A DNA stretch of 64,000 nucleotides from Endomicrobium proavitum (GTDB taxonomy: Bacteria > Elusimicrobiota > Endomicrobiia > Endomicrobiales > Endomicrobiaceae): contig NZ_CP009498.1 of the NCBI RefSeq assembly GCF_001027545.1, positions 1 through 64,000 of the forward strand. Reading direction: 5' to 3'. Shown here in pieces: positions 9,316-16,823 of this stretch; position 1 is the stretch's first letter, and each line of letters opens with the position of its first letter. Below the pieces are notes generated by a model. The model was not told the DNA's origin, made no database searches, and saw nothing but the letters and a program-made list of their open reading frames with translations. The position numbers and the translations under genes are program-made.

Positions 9316-10695
9316 ATGAAAACAAAAATTCCAAATAAATTTATGTCAATAATAGAAAAAATTGCAGTTACTGCAAAAGAGTCCGGTTTTGAGGCGTATG
9401 CGGTTGGCGGTTTTGTGCGGGATATTTTTATTTCCAGGGAGCCTAAAGATTTGGATATTATGGCTCAAAGCGCCAATGTTTCGGATAACAGCCGTCTTGA
9501 CGGCGTTAATTTTTCTAAAATTATTGCAAAAAAATATAACTTGCACGAACCCGTAATTTTTGAAAGATTCGGCACGTCTAAACTTTTAATTGATAATGAA
9601 GAAGTTGAATTTGTTATGCCGAGAAAAGAATATTACGACGATAACTCCAGAAATCCGGATACTGAAATCGGCTCGCTTCAACAAGACGCGTTAAGACGCG
9701 ATTTTACAATCAACGCTTTGTTTTTACGTTTAAACGATATGGAAGTTTTAGACTTAACCGGCAAAGGGCTTGAAGATTTAAAAAATAAAATTATAAGAGT
9801 TACCGACCCTGAAAGCGCCGAGTTAATTTTTGCGCAAGACCCTTTAAGAACGCTGCGCGCCGTGCGTCAAAGTTTACAGCTTAATTTTGAAATTGAGCCC
9901 GATACTTACAAGGCAATGAAAACCACAGCCGGCAGAATTTCCATAGTTGCCCCCGAACGTATTCGCGATGAAATAAATAAAATTTTAATTGAAAAAAATC
10001 CTTCTGTTGCTTTTGAAATGGCAGACGATATAAATTTGCTTAAAAATATTTTTCCGGAAATTGAAAGGTTGAAAAATTTGCAGCAACCTGAAAAATACCA
10101 CAGCGACGATGTTTTTACGCATACAATGAAAGTTTTAAACAGAGTGCCGCCGGAGCTTGTTTTAAGAACCGCCGCTCTTTTGCATGATATCGGAAAGTTC
10201 GCAGCATGTAAAAATGAAAACGGAAAAATTACTTTTTACGGGCACGAATTAGAAAGCGTAAAGTTAGCGGAAAATATTTTGAAAAGATTAAAGTATTCCA
10301 AAGATTTCACAACGCAGGTTTTGCTTGTAATAAAAAATCATATGTATCCTAAAATGTACACAGCGCAATGGTCTGACGCTGCAATAAGACGTTTTGCCCG
10401 CGCCTGCGGAGAAAATTTAAATTTAGTTTTAGAACTTTCAAAAGCAGATTACGGGAAAGATAAGTCGGACGATAAACTTGAAGAGCTTATAAAACGCATA
10501 GACGATTTAAAAAATAAAAATATTCTTTACGTTACAAAAGAATTGTTAAGCGGCGACGAATTAAAAAAATATTTTAATCTCCCAGACGGCAAATGGATAT
10601 CCCAAGCCAAAGAAAAAATAACCGAACTACAACTTGAAACCCCAACCCTAACAAAAGAAGAAGCTTTTGAAGCCATAAAAAAGATATTACAGTAA
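9316..10695 (+). CDS. cca: CCA tRNA nucleotidyltransferase / poly(A) polymerase family, with HD domain
   Basis: Class II nucleotidyltransferase of 459 residues that adds or repairs the 3' CCA of tRNAs. The N-terminal head has GGFVRD (31-36), the metal-binding DLD (45-47) and RRDFTINAL (126-134). A C-terminal HD phosphohydrolase-type domain follows, with LLHDIGK near residue 290. The length fits the HD-containing subgroup. CCA-adding, A-adding and poly(A) enzymes of this family cannot be told apart by eye. The gene stands alone between two repeat-rich gaps and appears to be read from a promoter that leaves no 5' leader. The tmRNA in this window seems not to encode its own CCA, so an enzyme of this kind would be needed to mature it. 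Confidence 0.9.
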   Translation: MKTKIPNKFMSIIEKIAVTAKESGFEAYAVGGFVRDIFISREPKDLDIMAQSANVSDNSRLDGVNFSKIIAKKYNLHEPVIFERFGTSKLLIDNEEVEFVMPRKEYYDDNSRNPDTEIGSLQQDALRRDFTINALFLRLNDMEVLDLTGKGLEDLKNKIIRVTDPESAELIFAQDPLRTLRAVRQSLQLNFEIEPDTYKAMKTTAGRISIVAPERIRDEINKILIEKNPSVAFEMADDINLLKNIFPEIERLKNLQQPEKYHSDDVFTHTMKVLNRVPPELVLRTAALLHDIGKFAACKNENGKITFYGHELESVKLAENILKRLKYSKDFTTQVLLVIKNHMYPKMYTAQWSDAAIRRFARACGENLNLVLELSKADYGKDKSDDKLEELIKRIDDLKNKNILYVTKELLSGDELKKYFNLPDGKWISQAKEKITELQLETPTLTKEEAFEAIKKILQ

Positions 10696-10733
10696 GCAGC
10701 ATGGTTCATTATATGTCTGATAAACTCGTGAAA

Positions 10734-10858
10734 TGTCATTCCTGCGAAAGCAGGAATCCACAGTTACTAAAAATAATAAAAATCCCTACACGCCGAAGGC
10801 GTGAATTGTCGAAGATGATAATTAGTAAAAATGGATTCCTGCTTTCGCAGGAATGACA
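10734..10858. repeat. Facing pair of palindromic repeats between cca and queE
   Basis: TGTCAT-TCCTGC-GAAA-GCAGGA-ATCCA at 10734-10760 and its exact inverse TGGAT-TCCTGC-TTTC-GCAGGA-ATGACA at 10832-10858 face each other about 70 bp apart. Each unit is a hairpin, and the two together form a larger inverted repeat, a layout like a miniature element with structured ends. The gap lies between the convergent ends of cca and queE. Confidence 0.85.
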
Positions 10859-10941
10859 AACCAATTGTTTTGTGGTTAATTCCGCTTTTTACCCGTCTTC
10901 GGGACTTCGTTCCTACGACGCGGCACGCTTTACCGTTATGG

Positions 10942-11703
10942 TTATCTAATCCTTAAAATCTTATGCAGTTGCGGCATTATCAATACGTTCGGGAGTGTTT
11001 TTTTTAGTTCCGTGTAAAATGCGGATAGGTTTTTTGCAAGAGGAATGTCTTTGCCGGTTGAAGGTTGTAAAATAAGACATATTTTTTTAGAGGCGCTGCG
11101 GATAATTTGTCCGCTGCGCTTTATTTCATTTAATGATGTATTTTTCGTAACAACGCATTTTACAAATACTTTATCTTTTGCGATTTTTAAAAATTCTTTA
11201 TGTTCTTTCCAAAAACTTTTTTTGCATTCGGATTGAAATTTAAAATCCATTGAAACTATATCGCAGAAAGAAATAATCTTTTTTAAATTTTTCGGAAGAG
11301 TTCCGTTTGTTTCCAAGTAAACTTGAAAGCCGTATTTTTTTAATGCCGGTAAAAAAACTTTTAAAAAATCGGCATGTATCAACGGTTCCCCGCCGGTTAT
11401 TGCTATTGACGGTTTAGATGTACCTGTCATTGCGAAGCGCGAAGCGCCGCGGCAATCCATTTTTTTTAAAATTTTTTCAATTTCAGCAAGCAGTTCTTGA
11501 GAAGAGTAATATTTAGCATTGTCGGATATTTTTATAGAATAAGCCGTATCGCAGTAATTACACTTTATATTGCACCCGGCAAAACGCACAAAAATTTGAG
11601 GAGTTCCCGTATAAGGACCTTCCCCTTGGTAAGAAAAAAACACTTCATAAACCGGAGCATAGATGTTTGTTATTGGTTTTTGTTTTTTAACTTTGCTTTT
11701 CAC
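10942..11703 (-). CDS. queE: 7-carboxy-7-deazaguanine synthase (radical SAM), with in-frame repeat insertion
   Basis: Radical-SAM enzyme that converts 6-carboxytetrahydropterin to 7-carboxy-7-deazaguanine in queuosine/preQ0 synthesis. QGEG at 26-29 and the CxxxCxxC cluster motif (Cys44, 48, 51) are family hallmarks, and ITGGEP lies at 102-107. GTG at 11703 is the start. Residues about 82-94 are encoded by a palindromic repeat (11425-11459) inserted between the helix before ITGGEP and the strand itself. Other family members have only a short turn there, and the reading frame is kept. The gene is last in the order queD-queC-queE on this strand, so its product works right after QueD. Confidence 0.92.
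   Translation of the reverse strand: MKSKVKKQKPITNIYAPVYEVFFSYQGEGPYTGTPQIFVRFAGCNIKCNYCDTAYSIKISDNAKYYSSQELLAEIEKILKKMDCRGASRFAMTGTSKPSIAITGGEPLIHADFLKVFLPALKKYGFQVYLETNGTLPKNLKKIISFCDIVSMDFKFQSECKKSFWKEHKEFLKIAKDKVFVKCVVTKNTSLNEIKRSGQIIRSASKKICLILQPSTGKDIPLAKNLSAFYTELKKTLPNVLIMPQLHKILRIR
11425..11459. repeat. Palindromic repeat in frame inside queE
   Basis: TGTCAT at 11425-11430 and ATCCA at 11455-11459 flank a GC-rich, imperfectly self-complementary core. The framework is that of the intergenic copies. On the coding strand it reads through without a stop and adds about 13 residues (MDCRGASRF and following) to QueE. Confidence 0.8.
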
Positions 11704-11759
11704 TTTTCACCCGTTTTCGGCGATTTGCTTCTACGCTGCGGCAAGTTTTTCTTTTTGTT

Positions 11760-12413
11760 TTAAATTGCCGGATCGTTAAGTTCTGCTTCTTTAAAACCTT
11801 TTGCTCTCAATTTGCATGAGTCGCATGTGCCGCAAGGTTTTTTCAAACCGTTATAACAAGACCATGTGTATTGATACGGAACTTTTAATTTTCCGCCGAG
11901 TTTTATAATTTGGGCTTTTGTCATGTTTACGAGAGGAGCCTGAACCGTAATTTTTAATCCGAGAGATTTCAGCAGTCCGTTGTATGCTTTTATAAACTCA
12001 GGTCTGCAGTCGGGGTAGCCGGAATAATCCAGCGCGTTTGCGCCGATAAAAATACTTCGCGCGTTTATTGATTCCGCATAAGAAAGTCCGTAAGATAAAA
12101 AAAGCGTGTTGCGTCCGGGAACGTAAGTTGCGGGGATAATGTCTTTTATAACTTTATGCGTAGGAACTTTTTTATTTTTGTTTGTAAGAACGTCTTTAGA
12201 CCACGGCAGAGAAAGTTTAATAACGGTAAAATCCGCCTTTACAAGTTTTGCAATTTTCTGCGCGGATTTTATTTCTCTTTTATGACGCTGCCCATAATCA
12301 AAAATTAAACAATAGCACTTATAACCTTTTGACAAAGCGTAATAAAGCGCCGTCGTAGAATCTAACCCGCTGGAAAACAAAATAACAGCATTTTGCTTTT
12401 GCCGTATTTTCAC
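11760..12413 (-). CDS. queC: 7-cyano-7-deazaguanine (preQ0) synthase
   Basis: ATP-dependent enzyme that turns 7-carboxy-7-deazaguanine into preQ0. The 217-residue protein has the PP-loop motif SSGLDS at 14-19 and the C-terminal zinc-binding cysteines 186, 194, 197 and 200 (CGTCDSC). Translation most likely starts at GTG 12413. The GGAGAG ribosome-binding site and the GTG both lie in the end of a dispersed repeat that fills the gap to queD. Length and motifs are normal for the family. It is the middle gene of the queD-queC-queE set. Confidence 0.93.
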   Translation of the reverse strand: MKIRQKQNAVILFSSGLDSTTALYYALSKGYKCYCLIFDYGQRHKREIKSAQKIAKLVKADFTVIKLSLPWSKDVLTNKNKKVPTHKVIKDIIPATYVPGRNTLFLSYGLSYAESINARSIFIGANALDYSGYPDCRPEFIKAYNGLLKSLGLKITVQAPLVNMTKAQIIKLGGKLKVPYQYTWSCYNGLKKPCGTCDSCKLRAKGFKEAELNDPAI

Positions 12414-12516
12414 TTTTCACTCTCCACTTTACCGTTAAATAATGAACACGTATAATATTTAGCAAACGTGGATCCCGGATTAAGACATTCCGGGATGACA
12501 CTTCGTGTCGCTCTTC
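12409..12516 (-). repeat. Dispersed composite repeat, type B, filling the queD-queC gap
   Basis: The reverse complement closely matches 32313-32425. The core is TGGAT-CCCGGA-loop-TCCGGG-ATGACA (12469-12500 on the plus strand). At one end the repeat sequence provides the TGA of queD; at the other it provides the GGAGAG and GTG that start queC. The gap holds nothing else. Confidence 0.85.
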
Positions 12517-12886
12517 ACTCTGCTGTTATTGTTGCCGAAGAAGTGTCGCTTTCCCAAACTTCTACTTCCGCCACTTTTGCGGTAAGCGTTTCGGCTTTTT
12601 TTAATTCTTCAAAAATATACAAGGCTATGTTTTCTGCCGTGGGGTTTATTTTGTCAAAAGGCGCGGTTTCGTTTAAAAATTTATGGTCTAAATAAGTCAT
12701 AATTTTATCAAGATGCGCTTTCAAATCCGTAAAATCTATAAGCATTCCCGTTTTGTCTAATTGCGTTCCGCCAAATGCCGCGCGGATTTTCCAATTGTGC
12801 CCGTGGACGTTTTCGCACTTGCCTTTATATTCTCTTAGACAATGCGCCGAGGCAAAACCTTTTGTAACCGATAATTTATATTTCAT
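12515..12886 (-). CDS. queD: 6-carboxy-5,6,7,8-tetrahydropterin synthase
   Basis: Converts dihydroneopterin triphosphate to 6-carboxytetrahydropterin, the first dedicated step toward queuosine. The 123-residue protein has zinc ligands His15, His28 and His30 (VHGHNW) and the catalytic Cys24. The LDHKFLNE segment with His68 and a C-terminal VWES complete the pattern. The start codon overlaps the murI stop by 4 nt, implying coupled translation with murI. The last residues and the stop codon sit in the edge of a dispersed repeat. Confidence 0.93.
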   Translation of the reverse strand: MKYKLSVTKGFASAHCLREYKGKCENVHGHNWKIRAAFGGTQLDKTGMLIDFTDLKAHLDKIMTYLDHKFLNETAPFDKINPTAENIALYIFEELKKAETLTAKVAEVEVWESDTSSATITAE

Positions 12887-13713
12887 GCGCGCTCCGGATT
12901 TATTTTTGTTACTTTAGATATTTTATTTGAGAAAAATTTGCCGCCTATTTGCGCAAATTTTTCAGGGTTGTCGCTTACATAAAAAGCCAGCGTCCCTTTT
13001 TTTGAATTTTTTGAGGATATTTTATTTTTTTCTAAAATATTTTTAACTTCATTTGCCGTTGCTTTTGCGGAATCAACAAGAGTTATTTTTTTACCTGCAT
13101 TTTTTTGCAAAGAGTTTTTTAGAATAGGATAGTGCGTGCAGCCTAAAACAAGCGTGTCTATATTTTTTTTAAGCAAAGGTTTAAGGTAATGGCGCACTAT
13201 ATCGTCGGTAACTTTGTTGTTAACCCAGCCTTCTTCCACAAGCGGAACAAAAAGCGGGCACGCCTGCTGGCTTACGGAATATCCCGATATTTTTTTTATA
13301 GCTTTTAAATAAGAACCGCTTTGAACCGTGCCTTCGGTTCCTATAACGCCGATATTTTTGTTTTTTGTAACTGCCGCCGCGGCTTTTGCGCCCGGGTCAA
13401 TTACGCCTATAACGGGAACTTTTAAATTTTTCTTTAAATTATCCAAAGCAAAGGCGGACGCAGTATTGCACGCAACAACTATAAGTTTCACGTCTTTTTT
13501 TATTAAAAAACCCGCAATATCTTTTGAAAAATTAATAACCGCATTTTTTGATTTTGACCCGTAAGGCACGTGCGCCGTGTCGCCGAAATAAATAAGATTT
13601 TCTTTCGGCAGACATTTGCGTATTTCGGACATAACGGTAAGCCCGCCGAACCCCGAGTCAAATATTCCTATAGGTTTATTTTCCGTTGTTTTGTTTTTTT
13701 TCTTTGTGGGCAT
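12883..13713 (-). CDS. murI: Glutamate racemase
   Basis: Interconverts L- and D-glutamate for peptidoglycan. GIFDSGFGG lies at residues 16-24, and the two catalytic cysteines are in VACNTAS and LGCTHYP. A longer frame opens at 13776, but the residues before MPTKKK have no family counterpart, and the ATG at 13713 gives a normal protein of about 276 residues. The gene overlaps the 3' end of the amidase gene by 38 bp and the start of queD by 4 bp. The pairing with a cell-wall amidase upstream fits an envelope role; the queuosine genes downstream appear to share the transcript. Confidence 0.92.
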   Translation of the reverse strand: MPTKKKNKTTENKPIGIFDSGFGGLTVMSEIRKCLPKENLIYFGDTAHVPYGSKSKNAVINFSKDIAGFLIKKDVKLIVVACNTASAFALDNLKKNLKVPVIGVIDPGAKAAAAVTKNKNIGVIGTEGTVQSGSYLKAIKKISGYSVSQQACPLFVPLVEEGWVNNKVTDDIVRHYLKPLLKKNIDTLVLGCTHYPILKNSLQKNAGKKITLVDSAKATANEVKNILEKNKISSKNSKKGTLAFYVSDNPEKFAQIGGKFFSNKISKVTKINPERA

Positions 13714-15370
13714 AGAAGTTTTTAATTCCCTCGTATATTGAATCTGCAATTGCGGTTTGAAAAGTTTTTGTGCCAAGCTTTGATTCTTCGGAATAGTTGC
13801 TTATAAAAGCGCTTTCAACAAGCACCGCCGGCATTTGCGAACCTCTTAAAACATAGAAGCTTGCCTGCTTTACGCCCCTGTTGGATATTTTAAGCCTTTC
13901 CGGAGTTTGGGCGGCTATAAACCCTCCGAGTTCCGACGAGTCGTTTATGTATTCGTTTAACATCATAGACCATAACATGTCCTGCAAAAGAGCGCGTTTT
14001 TTTGTGGGTTTTCCTTCAAGCTCTATAACGGAGTTTTCAAGAGTTGCCGTAGCCTGCGCTTCGGAATCGGTGGCTTTTTCCGACAAGAAATAAACTTCAA
14101 AACCGTTTACGGCTCTGTCAAAATTGGCGTTGCAGTGAATGGAAATAAACAAGTCCGCGTTATTTTCATTTGCAATATTTGTTCTTTCAACAAGCGGAAT
14201 GAACGTGTCGTCTTTTCTTGTAAGAATTACTTCAAACTCGTCGTCGTCGTTTAAAATATTTTTAAGCTCTAACGCAATTGCGAGATTTATAATTTTTTCT
14301 TTTGTGGCGTTAGGGCCTACGGCTCCCGGATCTTCGCCGCCGTGTCCGGCGTCAACAACGATAATTTTTTTGCGTCCCGTGTAAGGTTTTTTCGGCGTCT
14401 TCTGAGGGACAACGTCCGGAAGCGTAGTTGTGTCGTCTATTATTACGTAACTGTCGTCGGCTATGTTTGCTTCTTCAAACGTTACAACGGGCACAGCCGC
14501 CAAATCGGAGTTGTCTCCGGTTTCGGCTCCGTCAACAATTTCCGATATTTCTTCCGTTCTTTCTTTTGCCGGTTCGGAATTATCTAAAACCGTTGTTGCT
14601 GCGCTTTCTGAAATATCCACTTCTTTGGAGTGGGCAATTTCAACCGATATTCTGTCGGGATTTTTTAACGCGTGGCTGTAAACAACTTTCGGCGTCTGCA
14701 TTAAATTTATTTGAATATAGGCTGCCTTGCCTTCCGTTTCGCTGAAAATATCGCGCACCGCTCCGTTGTCTAAATTTATAAGATTTCTTTGAATTTTGCC
14801 GCGGTGAACCGTAAGCAAAATGGCGCCGGTAGCTTTGGATATTGTGTATGGAAGAGGTTCCGTAAGACCTATTATAAGCTCTGTTTTTTCCGGAGTCGTA
14901 AAGTATCGTATTGAAGAAATATTTTCGCGGCGTTTAACATTTAGTATAAGAGAGTCCGCGTTCCACAACGCGTCGGCTTCAACAATGTCGGAAAATTCTT
15001 TAGACGTAATAATTTCAGGCGGTATATAAATTTCATTTTTTATAAGTCTTGAAGGCAGGGACATTTTTTTTCTTTTTTTGCCGAAAACTACGGAAGTTGA
15101 GTTTGCTTTTATATCTATTTTGCGATTGCCGGCGCGCAAGATAACTTCCGCGCTTAACTGTTTCCAGTCAATTGTAAGCCCGTAAATTGCGGCAATTTCT
15201 TTCACCGAAAAATATTTTGTATTTTCGGAAACCGGGTAGGCGTTAATTCCGTTGTAAGGTTGTCCGTCAATTACCGCGTTAACTTTTTTTGACGCAGGAG
15301 CATCCTCCTGCGCAAAAACATTCGCGCAAATAACCATAACAGCCAATAATAAAAATAAAATCTTTTTCAT
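13676..15370 (-). CDS. N-acetylmuramoyl-L-alanine amidase (amidase_3) with AMIN-like domain
   Basis: A secreted 564-residue peptidoglycan amidase. The signal peptide (residues 1-20, ending ANVFAQ) is followed by a copper-amine-oxidase-N-like stalk domain (about 25-145) and an AMIN-type beta domain (about 150-235). Then come an acidic, low-complexity linker and a zinc amidase domain (about 335-555). The catalytic domain shows DAGHGGEDPG, the metal-binding Glu in TKEKIIN, ISIHCNA and the catalytic Glu in VLVESAF. The AMIN domain suggests targeting to the divisome or to the outer-membrane/wall interface, as in AmiC. The start codon overlaps the stop of the four-helix-bundle gene by 4 nt (ATGA). 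Confidence 0.9.
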   Translation of the reverse strand: MKKILFLLLAVMVICANVFAQEDAPASKKVNAVIDGQPYNGINAYPVSENTKYFSVKEIAAIYGLTIDWKQLSAEVILRAGNRKIDIKANSTSVVFGKKRKKMSLPSRLIKNEIYIPPEIITSKEFSDIVEADALWNADSLILNVKRRENISSIRYFTTPEKTELIIGLTEPLPYTISKATGAILLTVHRGKIQRNLINLDNGAVRDIFSETEGKAAYIQINLMQTPKVVYSHALKNPDRISVEIAHSKEVDISESAATTVLDNSEPAKERTEEISEIVDGAETGDNSDLAAVPVVTFEEANIADDSYVIIDDTTTLPDVVPQKTPKKPYTGRKKIIVVDAGHGGEDPGAVGPNATKEKIINLAIALELKNILNDDDEFEVILTRKDDTFIPLVERTNIANENNADLFISIHCNANFDRAVNGFEVYFLSEKATDSEAQATATLENSVIELEGKPTKKRALLQDMLWSMMLNEYINDSSELGGFIAAQTPERLKISNRGVKQASFYVLRGSQMPAVLVESAFISNYSEESKLGTKTFQTAIADSIYEGIKNFYAHKEKKQNNGK

Positions 15371-15732
15371 TGTAGTTTATTAATGTTTTTTGCAGTTTTT
15401 AAGCTTGCAGTTAATAAATTCTTAATATCTAAACAGTCTTTTAATAAACCTTCATATTCTTTTTCATTTATGTATTTAGATAAGTGCAACAGTCTAATCC
15501 AGTATTCTGTTTCAGCTGTTTCTTTTTGAGCAATTTGCATTTTGGCAATGAAATCCGCTCTGCTGCTTCCATAGTTGCCTTCGTTAATGTTTGCTCCAAT
15601 AGAGGTGCCGCTTCTAATTATTTGTTTTGAAATAATATTTTCTTTGTGTGTTGTAATTAGATACTTATATAGTTTTACAATTCGTCCTGCAAATTGTAAT
15701 GATTTATCTAATAAAATGTTTTCTTTTGGCAT
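15367..15732 (-). CDS. Four-helix-bundle protein (S23/bAvd-like family)
   Basis: 121 residues, all helical by inspection, with the family motif RSGTSIGANINEG at about 41-53. Members are found inside 23S rRNA intervening sequences, as accessory proteins of diversity-generating retroelements, and as stand-alone genes of unknown function. No rRNA, reverse transcriptase or variable-region repeat is visible here, so it belongs to the stand-alone group. AAAGGA lies upstream of the ATG. Its stop overlaps the amidase start (ATGA), so the two are probably translated together. Confidence 0.8.
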   Translation of the reverse strand: MPKENILLDKSLQFAGRIVKLYKYLITTHKENIISKQIIRSGTSIGANINEGNYGSSRADFIAKMQIAQKETAETEYWIRLLHLSKYINEKEYEGLLKDCLDIKNLLTASLKTAKNINKLQ

Positions 15733-15753
15733 TATATTATTCCTTTTAATGGC

Positions 15754-15860
15754 AAATGAAAAATGATGAATGATAAATTATGAGTACAAAAAGCGCTTTG
15801 TTGTGTTAGATTTAAAAATATTTATCATTAATCATTCATCATTTTTCATTCTTCATTGTA
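15754..15860. repeat. Inverted repeat between four-helix gene and tmRNA
   Basis: Arms of about 24-30 bp (AATGAAAAATGATGAATGAT and its near-inverse ending ATCATTTTTCATT) flank a centre of about 45 bp. It lies just past the 3' end of tmRNA. It could work as a tmRNA terminator-like hairpin or be a miniature repeat; no T run follows. Confidence 0.65.
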
Positions 15861-15883
15861 TGTATGTCGTGCGCTTTTTGGGG

Positions 15884-16264
15884 TGGAGGTGGGGGGAATT
15901 GAACCCCCGTCCGAAAATGCGTCCGTAAGACCGCTACAGGCTTAGTTTGGAATTTTTTCTCGTTTGCGGCGCCCTCTCCAAACGGGATTACGCCGTAAAC
16001 CAGCTCCGTTTTGTTTTCGCATCAAGCTGACGGAACATGCCGCTTGAAACTAACCTGCTTTTGACGTTTTATCCAATTAGCAGATATCCTTGGTAAAACG
16101 AGGCTGACTTAAGCAGCCATTGCGGCAAATCCGAAACCGGAATTGCCAACATTAACGAAATTATCGTTGTTGTTTATTTTTTGGTCGATTTTTACGGAGC
16201 CATCGACCAACTCCGGCCTGCTGTCTTTACGTTCAAACATCCCCGTCGAACCCTGTTCACCCCC
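15884..16264 (-). ncRNA. ssrA: tmRNA (ssrA)
   Basis: Transfer-messenger RNA for ribosome rescue. The 5' end GGGGGTGAACAGGGTTCGAC and the 3' end with the T-arm GGGTTCAATTCCCC pair through the acceptor stem GGGGGTG/CACCTCC. The tag reading frame ends at 16109-16111. It reads NNNDNFVNVGNSGFGFAAMAA before TAA; the resume codon lies a few bases upstream, near 16170-16178, and is not certain. The encoded 3' end after the acceptor stem is ACCC rather than ACCA, so CCA would be added by the CCA enzyme. Pseudoknot stems follow the tag. It lies downstream of tadA on the same strand. Confidence 0.93.
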
Positions 16265-16312
16265 GTGAAAAGGCAATTGCAAATTATTAATTACTAATGA
16301 GTAATTGATGCT

Positions 16313-16822
16313 TCAGTTTCTTTTGTTTTTAAAGAACTGCTGTATTATTTTTGCGCATTCTTCTTTCAAAACTCCGCCTTTAAATGCAACTCGGTGGTTT
16401 AGTTTTTTATTGCCGGCAACTTTTAATACGCTTTTGCACGCTCCGGCTTTTTTGTCGGCGGCGCCGAAATAAATTTTACTTATGCGGGCGTTAACCAGCG
16501 CTCCGGCGCACATTGGGCAAGGCTCAATTGTAACATATATGTTGCAGCCGTTCAAACGATAGTTGGAAAGTTTTTTAGCGGCTTTTCTTAAAGCTATAAT
16601 TTCAGCGTGCGCCGTGGGGTCGCTGTCTGTAATGCATCTGTTAAAGCCTTTGGCGATAATTTTGCCGTCCTTAACAATAACCGCGCCTACGGGAACTTCT
16701 CCGATTTTTTCGGCTTTTGCCGCTTCTTTTAACGCCATGGTCATAAATTGAATGTCGTTATCGCCGTGAACGCAGGCAACGCGGCAATCTATTTTTTTAG
16801 TCAATCCGGATTGTTTTGCCAT
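16313..16822 (-). CDS. tadA: tRNA-specific adenosine deaminase
   Basis: Deaminates adenosine-34 to inosine in tRNA-Arg(ACG). Counted from the ATG at 16822, the zinc ligands are His72 (HAE, with catalytic Glu74) and the PCPMC cysteines at 102 and 105. The upstream gene ends at 16824, so this start follows it directly; a longer frame to 16861 is unlikely. Residues about 11-23 are encoded by a degenerate copy of the TGTCAT/ATCCA palindromic repeat, just before the first conserved helix (FMTMALKEA), giving a longer N-terminus than usual. Assignment as the tRNA enzyme rather than guanine deaminase rests on the motif pattern. Confidence 0.88.
   Translation of the reverse strand: MAKQSGLTKKIDCRVACVHGDNDIQFMTMALKEAAKAEKIGEVPVGAVIVKDGKIIAKGFNRCITDSDPTAHAEIIALRKAAKKLSNYRLNGCNIYVTIEPCPMCAGALVNARISKIYFGAADKKAGACKSVLKVAGNKKLNHRVAFKGGVLKEECAKIIQQFFKNKRN
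16753..16791. repeat. Degenerate palindromic repeat at the 5' end of tadA
   Basis: TGTCGT at 16753-16758 and ATCTA at 16787-16791 are one mismatch each from the family ends. The core (GCCGTGAACGCAGGCAACGCGGC) is only partly self-complementary. It sits in frame within tadA. It is weaker than the queE copy and may be an old insertion or coincidence. Confidence 0.45.
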
Positions 16823-16823
16823 T

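Noticed and set aside
10859-10941. Possible queuosine-related riboswitch or small RNA near queE
   Set aside because: The region lies after the queE stop, not in a leader, and shows no preQ1-type pseudoknot.
13714-13776. Longer N-terminus of glutamate racemase
   Set aside because: The extra 21 residues match no MurI and are the other-frame reading of the amidase 3' end.
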